DNA of 64,000 nucleotides, from the NCBI RefSeq assembly GCF_002179965.1, contig NZ_NGUQ01000001.1, positions 124,001 to 188,000 on the forward strand. The letters run 5' to 3'. The translations under genes and the position numbers were made by a program. This document shows positions 1-9,336 of this stretch, piece after piece; positions within the stretch are counted from its first letter, which is position 1; the number at the start of each line of letters is the position of its first letter. The notes beneath the pieces were generated by a model. That model did not search any database, was not told where the DNA came from, and saw nothing but the letters and a program-made list of their open reading frames with translations. The stretch comes from Pandoraea sp. PE-S2T-3. GTDB lineage: Bacteria > Pseudomonadota > Gammaproteobacteria > Burkholderiales > Burkholderiaceae.

Positions 1-375
1 CTTCTTCCAGAACGGGGCTTCGGTCTTCAGATAATCCATGATGAATTCGCACGCGGCGAACGCATCGCCGCGATGCGCCGACGTCACGGCCACCAGCACG
101 ATCTGATCGCCCGGGCCCAAGTCGCCGTACCGATGGATCACCAGCGCGTCGAACAGCCGCCAGCGCTCGCTGGCCTGCGCCACGATCTGCTCAAGCGCCT
201 TCTCCGTCATGCCCGGATAGTGCTCGAGCGTCATGCGCGAGACGTCCTTGCCGTCGTTCAGGTCGCGCACCGTCCCCACGAAACTCGCCACCGCGCCCAC
301 GCGCAGGTCGCCCGCGCGCAGTTGGCGAATTTCGGTCGACAGGTCGAAGTCTTCGGTCTGTACGCGGATCGGCAT
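1..375 (-). CDS. moaE: Molybdopterin synthase catalytic subunit MoaE (3' end cut by window edge)
   Basis: This is the large, catalytic subunit of molybdopterin synthase, which with MoaD inserts two sulfurs into precursor Z (cPMP) to give molybdopterin in the cytoplasm. The reading frame starts at an ATG at 375 and runs off the window, giving 125 residues; the family is usually about 150, so roughly the last 25 are missing. Visible hallmarks are the N-terminal GAVASFVGTVRD segment, the VTSAHRGDAF motif and the lysine-rich KTEAPFWKK stretch that carries the active-site lysines. It lies just downstream of moaD and moeA on the same strand, as expected for a molybdenum cofactor operon. Confidence 0.93.
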   Translation of the reverse strand, partial: MPIRVQTEDFDLSTEIRQLRAGDLRVGAVASFVGTVRDLNDGKDVSRMTLEHYPGMTEKALEQIVAQASERWRLFDALVIHRYGDLGPGDQIVLVAVTSAHRGDAFAACEFIMDYLKTEAPFWKK

Positions 376-440
376 GATCGGGTCTCGGTTCGTCTGCGTT
401 GAGGTCTGCGTTGAGGTCAGCTTGGCGGTTGGCGCTGGAC

Positions 441-710
441 TCAGCCGCCCGTCACTGGCGGGAAGAAGGCCACTTCGCAGCCGTCGGTGAGGCGCGTGGA
501 CGCCGGCACCATCGTGTGATTCAGCGCCATGCGCAGGAATCGCTGCTCACCCAGCGTCTCGGCCCACAGCGGCCCGCGCAGGCACAACCATTGGCGCACG
601 TCTCCCACGGTGGTAATGCCGTTGGGCACTTCCACATGTTCTTCGGCCACTTTGAGGGCCTCGCGTACGCTGGCAAAAAAGCGAAGATCGATCTGCATAG
701 GTTGGGCCAT
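441..710 (-). CDS. moaD: Molybdopterin synthase sulfur carrier subunit MoaD
   Basis: This 89-residue ubiquitin-fold protein carries the sulfur used by MoaE for molybdopterin synthesis. The C-terminus ends in VTGG, and the terminal Gly-Gly is the site that is adenylated and thiocarboxylated. The N-terminal strand (IDLRFFASVREAL) and the NHTMVPASTRLTDGCEVAFFPPV block match the family, and the length is typical. It sits 28 bases from moeA and 65 bases from moaE in the same direction, so the three are probably cotranscribed. Confidence 0.93.
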   Translation of the reverse strand: MAQPMQIDLRFFASVREALKVAEEHVEVPNGITTVGDVRQWLCLRGPLWAETLGEQRFLRMALNHTMVPASTRLTDGCEVAFFPPVTGG

Positions 711-738
711 GCCGCGTCAGGCGCGACATGCCTGTCTC

Positions 739-1974
739 TCAATATAGAAGGTCGGAAAACGGCAGGAACGCCACCGTCTGCCCCGCTTCGATGCGGTGGC
801 CCGGCGGGTTATCGATGAGGCCGTCGCCCCATACCGTCGACGTCAGTACCGCCGAACTCTGATTCGGGAACGCGTCCAACCCGCCATTGGCGTTCAGGCG
901 GGCACGTACGAACTCGTTGCGGCGATCGGCCTTGGCTTGCGTGAAGTCGGCGCGCATGGCGATACGGCGCGGCGTCACGTCCTGCACGCCTTGCAGGCGA
1001 AGGATGAACGGACGCACGAACAGCAGGAACGTCACGAAACTCGACACCGGGTTGCCCGGCAAGCCGATGAAATGCGCCGTCTGGGTGGCCTCCGCTGCCG
1101 CCGCGCTCGCGCCGGTGCGGTTGACCTCGCCGTAAGCGAGCGGTTTGCCCGGCTTGAGCGCGATCTGCCAAAGATTCAGACGGCCCTCGGCTTCCACCGC
1201 GGGTTTGACGTGATCCTCTTCGCCGACGGACACTCCGCCCGACGTGATGATCAGGTCGTTGCCGCGTGCCGCGTCGCGCAGAATGGCGCGTGTGGCCGAC
1301 AGGTTGTCCGGCACGATGCCGTAGTCGGTCATCTGGCAGCCAAGGTTTTCCAGCAGGCTGCGCAGCACAAAACGATTCGAGTTGTAGATGCTGCCGGCAC
1401 GCAACGTCTCGCCGGGCATCGTCAGTTCGTCGCCGGTGAAAAACACCGCTACCCGCAGGCGGCGCGCGACCTGAAGCTTCGCGATACCGACCGATGCCGC
1501 CAAGCCGAGCGCCGGGGCGCGCAGGCGGGTGCCCGCCGCCAGCACCACGCTGTCGCGGCGGATGTCGGCCCCCTGCCGGTTGACGAACTCGCCATCGGCC
1601 GGGGCGTGACGAATCACCACCGAACCGTCGTCGCGCGCTTCACACTGTTCCTGCATCACGACGGCGTCCGCGCCTGCGGGTACCGGGGCGCCCGTGAAGA
1701 TGCGCGCCGCCGTGCCCGCTGCCAGCGGCTCGGGGGCGTGGCCCGCCGGAATGCGCTGCGAGACCGGCAACACCGTCTCTGCGCCCGTCAGATCCGCCCG
1801 GCGCACGGCATAGCCGTCCATCGCGCTGGTGTCCATCGGCGGCACGTCGAGCGTGGCCACAACATCGGCCGCCAGCACGCGCCCGTTGGCCGCGAGCGTG
1901 TCGACGGTTTCCGTCTGCCCGAGCGGACGGGCAGCGGCCAGAACAGCGTCAAGCGCTTCTTGTGTACTCAGCAT
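739..1974 (-). CDS. moeA: Molybdopterin molybdenumtransferase MoeA
   Basis: MoeA inserts molybdate into adenylylated molybdopterin, the last step of basic Mo cofactor synthesis. The 411-residue protein has the expected motifs in order: PPMDTSAMDGYAVR near the N-terminus, the GDEL signature (FFTGDELTMPGE), the ITSGGVSVGEEDHVK loop, KPGKPLAYG and GLPGNPVSSFVTF. An alanine-rich insert (ASAAAAEA) follows KPGKPLAYG and looks like a lineage-specific loop. It begins an apparent moeA-moaD-moaE run on the minus strand. A hairpin between it and thrC suggests transcription may be re-initiated here. Confidence 0.95.
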   Translation of the reverse strand: MLSTQEALDAVLAAARPLGQTETVDTLAANGRVLAADVVATLDVPPMDTSAMDGYAVRRADLTGAETVLPVSQRIPAGHAPEPLAAGTAARIFTGAPVPAGADAVVMQEQCEARDDGSVVIRHAPADGEFVNRQGADIRRDSVVLAAGTRLRAPALGLAASVGIAKLQVARRLRVAVFFTGDELTMPGETLRAGSIYNSNRFVLRSLLENLGCQMTDYGIVPDNLSATRAILRDAARGNDLIITSGGVSVGEEDHVKPAVEAEGRLNLWQIALKPGKPLAYGEVNRTGASAAAAEATQTAHFIGLPGNPVSSFVTFLLFVRPFILRLQGVQDVTPRRIAMRADFTQAKADRRNEFVRARLNANGGLDAFPNQSSAVLTSTVWGDGLIDNPPGHRIEAGQTVAFLPFSDLLY

Positions 1975-2008
1975 GGCAGGCGTCGCGGGCCCGACAGGGC
2001 CCGGGAAG

Positions 2009-2060
2009 AAAAAGAGAGAGGGCGTCCCGATGCGTTCACGTGATGTGACACCGGGACGCC
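2009..2060 (-). terminator. Probable intrinsic terminator of thrC
   Basis: On the minus strand the arms GGCGTCCCG (2052-2060 and 2021-2029 as complements) form a 9-bp stem with a loop of about 22 bases. A pyrimidine tract containing TTTTT follows at 2009-2020. It lies just past the thrC stop codon. The loop is long, so efficiency is uncertain. Confidence 0.5.
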
Positions 2061-2079
2061 GCGGCGTCCATCGGCCAAC

Positions 2080-3543
2080 TTACAGGCCGGTATGTTCCGC
2101 AATATAGGCCTTCACGCGGGCGACGTCGTTCTGCACCGTCTCGACGCGTTGCGGCAGCGATTCGAGTTGCTCGAAGCCCGCCGGACGCGGCGGCTCACGA
2201 TGCAGCGCTTCACGAATCGTTTCGGCAAACTTGGCCGGCTGGGCCGTTTCGAGCACCACCATCGGCACGCCCGGTTCCAGTGCTTCGCGCGCAACCTTCA
2301 CGCCGTCGGCCGTGTGGGTGTCGATGACCACGTCGTAGCGCTTCGCCACGTCCTGAATCGTCGCCACACGGTCGGCGTGCGTGCTGCGGCCCGACACAAA
2401 GCCGAACTGCGCCACGCGTGCAAACGCATCGGTGCCCGACAGGTCGAAACCGCCCTGCTCCACCTTGGCGAGCAGCGCCGCCGTGGCCTGCGCGTCGCGG
2501 TCCAGCAGATCGAACAGAAAACGCTCGAAATTCGACGCCTTCGAGATATCCATGCTCGGGCTGCTGGTGTGGAAGGTCTCGGCCGACTTGCGCACGCGAT
2601 AGTTACCGGTGCGGAAGAACTCGTCGAGCACGTCGTTCTCGTTGGTCGCCACGACGAGCTTGTGGATCGGCAGGCCCATCATGCGCGCGATGTGACCCGC
2701 GCAGACGTTGCCGAAGTTGCCCGACGGCACGGTGAACGACACTTTGCCGTCCTGGCCCGACTTGCCGCCCGTGGCAGCAAAGTAGCCCTTGAAGTAGTAG
2801 ACGACCTGCGCGACCACACGGGCCCAGTTGATCGAGTTGACCGTGCCGATCTTGTAACGCGCCTTGTAGGCATGATCGTTCGAGACGGCCTTGACGATGT
2901 CCTGACAGTCGTCGAACACGCCTTCGACCGCGAGGTTGAAGATGTTCGGGTCTTGCAGGCTGTACATCTGCGCGGTCTGGAACGCGCTCATCTTGCCGGC
3001 CGGCGAGAGCATGAAGACACGAATGCCTTCCTTGCCGCGCATGGCGTATTCCGCTGCGCTGCCCGTATCGCCGGACGTCGCGCCCAGAATGTTCAGGGCG
3101 TCGCCGTGCTGAGCCAGTGCGTACTCGAACAGGTTGCCAAGCAATTGCATGGCCATGTCCTTGAACGCGAGCGTCGGGCCGTTCGAGAGCGCCAGCAACG
3201 ACAGTTGCGTGCCGTTCTCTTCGCCCAGCGGCAGCAGCGGCGTGATCTCGGTGGCGTCTTCGCCCGGACGCACGTTGCGGTACACCTCGGCGGTGTAGGT
3301 ACGGCGCGTCAGGTCGGCCAGCACTTCCACCGGAATATCGCCAGCGAACTTGGCCAGCACTTTCGCGGCCAGATCGGCGTACGACAACTGGCGCCAGGCG
3401 CGCAGCTCGTCGGCCGAGACTTGCGGGTATTCCGTGGGCAGATAGAGGCCGCCGTCCGGCGCCAGCCCGCCCAGCAGGATGCTGGAAAACGATTGCGGCT
3501 CGCCCGAAGTCAGGCCCGCGCCGCGCGTGGAGATGTATTTCAT
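2080..3543 (-). CDS. thrC: Threonine synthase
   Basis: Converts O-phosphohomoserine to threonine with pyridoxal phosphate. The ATG at 3543 (MKYISTRG) is chosen over an in-frame upstream codon because threonine synthases begin with this strand and the upstream residues look like non-coding leader; it gives 487 residues. PLP lysine context GPTLAFKDMAMQLLGN and the phosphate-binding loop GATSGDTGSAAE are visible, followed by VPSGNFGNVCAG. It follows hom by 52 bases on the same strand, so the last two committed steps to threonine are encoded together. Confidence 0.95.
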   Translation of the reverse strand: MKYISTRGAGLTSGEPQSFSSILLGGLAPDGGLYLPTEYPQVSADELRAWRQLSYADLAAKVLAKFAGDIPVEVLADLTRRTYTAEVYRNVRPGEDATEITPLLPLGEENGTQLSLLALSNGPTLAFKDMAMQLLGNLFEYALAQHGDALNILGATSGDTGSAAEYAMRGKEGIRVFMLSPAGKMSAFQTAQMYSLQDPNIFNLAVEGVFDDCQDIVKAVSNDHAYKARYKIGTVNSINWARVVAQVVYYFKGYFAATGGKSGQDGKVSFTVPSGNFGNVCAGHIARMMGLPIHKLVVATNENDVLDEFFRTGNYRVRKSAETFHTSSPSMDISKASNFERFLFDLLDRDAQATAALLAKVEQGGFDLSGTDAFARVAQFGFVSGRSTHADRVATIQDVAKRYDVVIDTHTADGVKVAREALEPGVPMVVLETAQPAKFAETIREALHREPPRPAGFEQLESLPQRVETVQNDVARVKAYIAEHTGL

Positions 3544-3595
3544 GTCAGTCGTTGTCCTGTCCGTGGTCCAGTGGTGTCGAGTCGCTGCCAAGCGT

Positions 3596-4906
<1,311 letters not shown>

Positions 4907-4943
4907 GCAGTTTTACTCAAAAGTCGAAATCGGTTGGTGCGCA

Positions 4944-6170
4944 TCACTTGCCGTGGCGACGGCGATAACCGTCAAGGAAGCGGGCAATGCGGCTGATGGC
5001 ATCTTCCAGGTCGCCCTCGTGAGGCAGGAACACTACGCGGAAATGGTCGGGGTGCATCCAGTTGAAGCCGCTGCCCTGCACCAGCAGGACCTTTTCTTCG
5101 AGCAACAACTGGAGGATGAACTCCTGATCGTTGGCGATGGGGTACACCGCCGGATCGAGACGCGGGAAGAGATACAGCGCCGCCTTGGGCTTCACGCACG
5201 TCACGCCGGGGATGGCGGTAAGCATGCGGTGCGCGATCTCACGCTGCTCGTACAGGCGTCCGCCCGGCACGATCAGGTCCTTGATGCTTTGATAGCCGCC
5301 CAGTGCGGTCTGAATCGCGTACTGGCCGGGCACGTTCGGGCACAGGCGCATCGACGCGAGGATGTTGAGCCCCTCGATATAGTCGCGCGCCGGGCGCTTG
5401 TCGCCGGATACGATCATCCAGCCCGCGCGGTAGCCGCACGCGCGATAGCTCTTCGACAGGCCGTTGAACGTGATGGTGAGCACGTCTTCGGAGAGCGAGG
5501 CCAGCGAGGTGTGGGTCGCGCCGTCGTAGATGATCTTGTCGTAGATCTCGTCGGCGTAGATGATCAGCTTGTGCTCGCGCGCCAGGGAGACGATTTCCTT
5601 GAGGACTTCGTCGGTGTAGAGCGCGCCAGTGGGGTTGTTCGGGTTGATGACGACGATCGCGCGCGTGTTCGGCGTGATCTTCTTGCGAATGTCGGCCAGA
5701 TCCGGCTGCCAGTCGGCTTGCTCGTCGCACACATAGTGCACGGGCGTGCCGCCCGAGAGACTCACGGCAGCCGTCCACAGCGGATAGTCGGGCGCGGGCA
5801 CCAGCACTTCGTCGCCGTCGTTGAGCAGCGCCTGCATGGCCATCACGATCAGCTCGGACGCCCCGTTGCCGAGGTAGATGTCGTCGAGCTGCACGTCCTT
5901 GATGGCCTTCTGCTGGGCGTAATGCATGATCGCCTTGCGCGCCGCGAACACGCCCCGCGAATCGGAGTAACCGGCCGAGTTCGGCAGGTTGCGGATCATG
6001 TCCTGCACGATCTCGTCGGGCGGCTCGAAACCGAACGGCGCCAGATTGCCGATGTTCAGCTTGATGATGCGATGACCCTCGTCTTCCATGCGCTTGGCAT
6101 GTTCAAGCACGGGCCCACGAATGTCGTAGCAGACATTCTGCAATTTCTGCGATTTGAGGATCGGTTTCAC
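4944..6170 (-). CDS. alaA: PLP-dependent alanine-type aminotransferase (AlaA/YfbQ family)
   Basis: A fold-type I aminotransferase, most like glutamate-pyruvate aminotransferase AlaA. At 408 residues it has family-standard length. Seen motifs are NIGNLAPFGFEPP, NGASELIVMAMQALL, the NPNNPTGALY block, and the PLP-lysine segment FNGLSKSYRACGYRAGW. The reading frame starts at a GTG at 6170. In Burkholderiaceae this gene commonly sits before hom-thrC, and it may supply or drain amino groups for that branch; the exact substrate is inferred from family resemblance. Confidence 0.88.
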   Translation of the reverse strand: MKPILKSQKLQNVCYDIRGPVLEHAKRMEDEGHRIIKLNIGNLAPFGFEPPDEIVQDMIRNLPNSAGYSDSRGVFAARKAIMHYAQQKAIKDVQLDDIYLGNGASELIVMAMQALLNDGDEVLVPAPDYPLWTAAVSLSGGTPVHYVCDEQADWQPDLADIRKKITPNTRAIVVINPNNPTGALYTDEVLKEIVSLAREHKLIIYADEIYDKIIYDGATHTSLASLSEDVLTITFNGLSKSYRACGYRAGWMIVSGDKRPARDYIEGLNILASMRLCPNVPGQYAIQTALGGYQSIKDLIVPGGRLYEQREIAHRMLTAIPGVTCVKPKAALYLFPRLDPAVYPIANDQEFILQLLLEEKVLLVQGSGFNWMHPDHFRVVFLPHEGDLEDAISRIARFLDGYRRRHGK

Positions 6171-6183
6171 GGCGGTCGTTATT

Positions 6184-6210
6184 CTTGACTAGCTTGACTG
6201 GCTTGACGGG
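6184..6210. repeat. Three tandem 9-bp repeats upstream of the aminotransferase
   Basis: Three consecutive units, CTTGACTAG, CTTGACTGG and CTTGACGGG, lie 14 bases before the GTG start of the minus-strand aminotransferase gene. They fall within the expected 5' leader or promoter of the alaA-hom-thrC run. Function is unknown; they could be a regulator site or a slipped-strand duplication. Confidence 0.6.
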
Positions 6211-6361
6211 CGGCTGGCATGCCGACCTCTGGCGCAACGCTTGGACCGCAGGCGGGATTTGAGCGGACCGGCTATCCTCAGGCAAAATGCCCGATGTCCC
6301 CGGTTCCGGTGTCGCAAATGCCGCACTGCAACGGTTTGCCGTGCTGCGTACGGCAAAAAGC

Positions 6362-6367
6362 TATAAT
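6362..6367 (+). promoter_or_regulatory. Consensus -10 box upstream of the Mth938-like gene
   Basis: A perfect TATAAT lies 173 bases before the chosen GTG start. The best upstream -35-like hexamer (TTGCCG, 6336-6341) is 20 bases away, which is longer than ideal, so only the -10 is convincing. It would give the downstream gene and arnT a leader of about 165 bases. Confidence 0.4.
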
Positions 6368-6539
6368 TTAGCCAATTATGACAGAGTTCGGCAATGCATC
6401 ATTGACGGTTTCCGCCACGCGAGGCAAGATGCCCGACCGCGCCGAGCGTATAAATCCGTTCCGTTCATCAAGCGATCTGCTGCCACTCCGTCTCTATCCC
6501 TTATCCATTCCGTCCGCATCCGGTAGGGAATCTCCGAAA

Positions 6540-6926
6540 GTGAAACTGCACCAAGACCCCTCGCAAGCCTTGAACACGGTCACCGGCTACGGACCGGGTT
6601 ACATCGAGATCAACAAGACGCGTCACAACCACAGTGTGATCGTCGCGCCCGAGGGCGAGATTCAAGCCTGGCCGGTATCGGCGTTCGATGCGCTCGAGCC
6701 GGCCCATTTCGAAGCCTTACGTGCCCTCGACCCGGAAGTCGTGATTTTCGGCAGCGGCGAGCGGCTGCGCTTCGCCCACCCGCGTCTCACCGCCTCGTTG
6801 ACCAGCACGCGCATCGGCGTCGACTCGATGGATACGCAAGCGGCCTGCCGCACCTACAACATCCTGATGAGTGAAGGCCGCCGCGTCGTACTGGTCGTGC
6901 TCGTCGACAACGGAATGCCTGAGTGA
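6540..6926 (+). CDS. Mth938-like domain (DUF498) protein
   Basis: A 128-residue protein of the Mth938/DUF498 family, related to mitochondrial assembly factor NDUFAF3; its bacterial role is unsettled. The GTG at 6540 is preferred because it yields family length and places the conserved VTGYGPGYIEINKTRH block near the N-terminus; the open frame upstream contains nothing family-like. The central RALDPEVVIFGSGERLRF and C-terminal TQAACRTYNILMSEGRRV motifs are typical. Its stop overlaps the arnT start by four bases (GTGA), so translation is probably coupled. Confidence 0.85.
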   Translation: MKLHQDPSQALNTVTGYGPGYIEINKTRHNHSVIVAPEGEIQAWPVSAFDALEPAHFEALRALDPEVVIFGSGERLRFAHPRLTASLTSTRIGVDSMDTQAACRTYNILMSEGRRVVLVVLVDNGMPE

Positions 6927-8680
6927 CCCGCGCCCCCGCCAAGACCGGGAACTCAGGGCTGCCTGCCGCTCACGCGCCGCTGCCCCCTGACCTCTCTCCT
7001 GCTGCACCGTACCCGCTCTCGCCCGCCGCGTTCTGGACGCTGCTCATCGGCTTTGCCCTCGTATGGTTCGGCATGCTGGATTATCGGCACCTGATCGCCA
7101 GCGACGAAGGCCGCTACGCCGAAATGGCGCGCGAGATGTGGACGACGGGCGACTGGATTACGCCGCGCTACAACGGCTACAAGTATTTCGAGAAGCCGCC
7201 GCTGCAAACTTGGATGAATGCGCTCACGTTTGCGGCGTTCGGTCTGGGCGAGTGGCAGGCGCGACTCTGGACGGCCCTGACCGGCTTCGCCGGCGTGCTG
7301 ATGGTGGGCTACACCGGCCGGCGCGTGTTCAACGCGCGTGTGGGCCTGTTTGCCGCCGCCGCGCTGGCAAGCGCCCCGCTGTGGGCGCTGCTCGGGCACT
7401 TCAACGTGCTCGACATGGGGCTGTCGTTCTTCATGGGGCTGTCGCTGTGTGCCCTGCTGCTCGCGCAACGCCCCGGACTGCCCCGCCCGTCGGTGCGCGG
7501 CTGGATGTGGCTGTGCTGGGCCGCCATGGCGCTTGCCGTGTTGAGCAAGGGGCTTGTGGGCATCGTGCTGCCCGGCGCCGTGCTCGTGCTCTACACGCTC
7601 GTCGCCCGCGACTGGGCGCTGTGGAAGCGCCTGTACCTCGGCAGCGGCCTGATCGTGTTCTTCCTGATCGCAGCGCCGTGGTTCGTGCTCGTGCAGATGC
7701 GCAACCCCGAGTTCTTTGATTTCTTCTTCATCAACGAGCACTTCCGCCGCTTCGCCGAGGAAGGTCATAACCGCGACGGCGCGCTCTGGTACTTCGTGCC
7801 GGTGTTCCTTGTGGGTTTCCTGCCGTGGCTGTCGATCCTGCCCGGCACCGTGCGCGCCACGTGGCGCATGCCCCGTCAGCCCAACGGCTTCGCGCCGACC
7901 GTGCTGATGTGGACGTGGTCGATCTTCATCTTCGTCTTCTTCAGTGTCTCGCACTCGAAGCTGATCTCGTACCTGCTGCCGATCGCGCCGGCCATGGCCC
8001 TGCTGTTCGGCCTGTATCTGGCGCAGATGCGCCGTGACCAGTTGCGTGTGCATCTGGCCGGGTATGCCGTGTTTCTGATCGCAGCGCTCGTCATGGTGGC
8101 GATCTTCGTCGGCCGTTCGGGCAGCGTGCGCAACCCCAACGAGTTGTACAAGGCGTTCCAGATCTGGCTGTATTTCGCGTTGGGTGCCGGGCTAGTAGGC
8201 ACGCTGGTCGCCTGGCGGCTCGCGCGTCATAGCGCCCGCCGGGCCGTCATCATGTTCGCCACGGCCATGTTGCTGCTCACGACCATCGGCGGCATGGGTC
8301 ACGAGGTCTTCGGGCGGCAAAGCTCGGGCGTGCTGCTGGTGCCGGCCATCAAGGCGGAGATGCAGCGACTCGGACCCGGCACGCCGTTCTATTCAGTCAA
8401 TGTGCTCGATCACACCATGCCGTTCTATCTCGGCACGGACATGATCATGGTGCAGCACCCGGACGAACTCGAATTCGGCGTAAAGCAGGAGCCACAGAAA
8501 TGGGTACCGACGCTGGCCGACTTTTACACGCGCTGGCGCGCCGATCCGAAGGCGCTCGCGCTGGTCGATCCGGACACGTTCGGCAAGCTTGAAGCCGAGC
8601 ACTTGCCCATGCGTGTCATCGCGCGCGACGCCCGGCGCGTTGTTATTAGCAAACCACTTCCGCAAGACAACGTAAAATAG
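6923..8680 (+). CDS. arnT: Undecaprenyl phosphate-L-Ara4N : lipid A transferase (ArnT-like, GT-C fold)
   Basis: An inner-membrane glycosyltransferase predicted to move 4-amino-4-deoxy-L-arabinose from undecaprenyl phosphate to lipid A on the periplasmic face. The 585-residue protein has the conserved first periplasmic loop (DEGRYAEMAREMWTTGDW, then YFEKPPLQTW) that contains the catalytic acidic residues, followed by about a dozen hydrophobic segments and a small C-terminal periplasmic domain. It begins with GTG overlapping the previous stop. Clustering with all other arn functions supports the assignment; other GT-C members such as PMT-like mannosyltransferases share the loop but not this context. 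Confidence 0.88.
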   Translation: MTRAPAKTGNSGLPAAHAPLPPDLSPAAPYPLSPAAFWTLLIGFALVWFGMLDYRHLIASDEGRYAEMAREMWTTGDWITPRYNGYKYFEKPPLQTWMNALTFAAFGLGEWQARLWTALTGFAGVLMVGYTGRRVFNARVGLFAAAALASAPLWALLGHFNVLDMGLSFFMGLSLCALLLAQRPGLPRPSVRGWMWLCWAAMALAVLSKGLVGIVLPGAVLVLYTLVARDWALWKRLYLGSGLIVFFLIAAPWFVLVQMRNPEFFDFFFINEHFRRFAEEGHNRDGALWYFVPVFLVGFLPWLSILPGTVRATWRMPRQPNGFAPTVLMWTWSIFIFVFFSVSHSKLISYLLPIAPAMALLFGLYLAQMRRDQLRVHLAGYAVFLIAALVMVAIFVGRSGSVRNPNELYKAFQIWLYFALGAGLVGTLVAWRLARHSARRAVIMFATAMLLLTTIGGMGHEVFGRQSSGVLLVPAIKAEMQRLGPGTPFYSVNVLDHTMPFYLGTDMIMVQHPDELEFGVKQEPQKWVPTLADFYTRWRADPKALALVDPDTFGKLEAEHLPMRVIARDARRVVISKPLPQDNVK

Positions 8681-8928
8681 CGCGTTTATAGTGCGTTTCA
8701 AGCGCCGGTTCGACTACCGGCCGCGGCATTCGTCTCAACATCCGAAATTATCAGGCACGGGGTTCGCGGGGAGCCCCTGCCTTCGGAAAAGTGTCGGTGC
8801 GTGCGCAGGACTATTGAAATCGACAGGGGTGTGACCCGGGCCGTTCGGGCCGTGCGCCAGCGGGCGCGGCCTAAGGATCAGCCAAGGAACGCCATCCATA
8901 ATTATTCACAAACGTTCACAAACGTTCC

Positions 8929-9300
8929 ATGAATCTCGCTACGTTTTCCCTTATTCTCACGGGCGTGCTGCTCAACGCGTGCGCCCAGCTGTTGCTCAAG
9001 GCAGGCGCCAATTCCATCGGCGCGCTCGAATTCACGCGCGCCAACATCGTGCCCATCGGCATCAAGCTCGCCACGCAGGTGCCGATCATGGGCGGCCTGG
9101 TGTGCTATGCCATCAGCGTCGTCGTGTGGATTCTGGCGCTCTCGCGCGTTGAAGTCTCGATTGCTTACCCGATGCTCTCGCTCGGCTACGTAGTGAACGC
9201 GTTTGCCGCGTGGTACCTGTTCGGCGAGACCCTGTCGATGCAACGTGTCATCGCCATCGGCATCATTCTGGTCGGTGTTTATATTCTTGCGCGCAGCTAA
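8929..9300 (+). CDS. SMR-family membrane protein, probable L-Ara4N-undecaprenyl phosphate flippase subunit (ArnE/F-like)
   Basis: A 123-residue protein with four predicted transmembrane helices of the small multidrug resistance superfamily. The N-terminal helix contains CAQLLLKAGA, where ordinary drug exporters of the EmrE type have the conserved membrane glutamate, so an undecaprenyl-sugar flippase role (ArnE/ArnF) fits better than drug export. It is placed directly before arnB. Only one such subunit is seen, whereas E. coli uses two, so it may act as a homodimer. There is no clear Shine-Dalgarno; two tandem 10-bp repeats abut the start. Confidence 0.82.
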   Translation: MNLATFSLILTGVLLNACAQLLLKAGANSIGALEFTRANIVPIGIKLATQVPIMGGLVCYAISVVVWILALSRVEVSIAYPMLSLGYVVNAFAAWYLFGETLSMQRVIAIGIILVGVYILARS

Positions 9301-9336
9301 GCTCTGCGCCGCTTACCTGAGGCCTTGTCTACTACC

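Noticed and set aside
8681-8904. Small RNA or riboswitch in the arnT-SMR spacer
   Set aside because: GC-rich inverted stretches are present but no recognised riboswitch or terminator structure could be supported.
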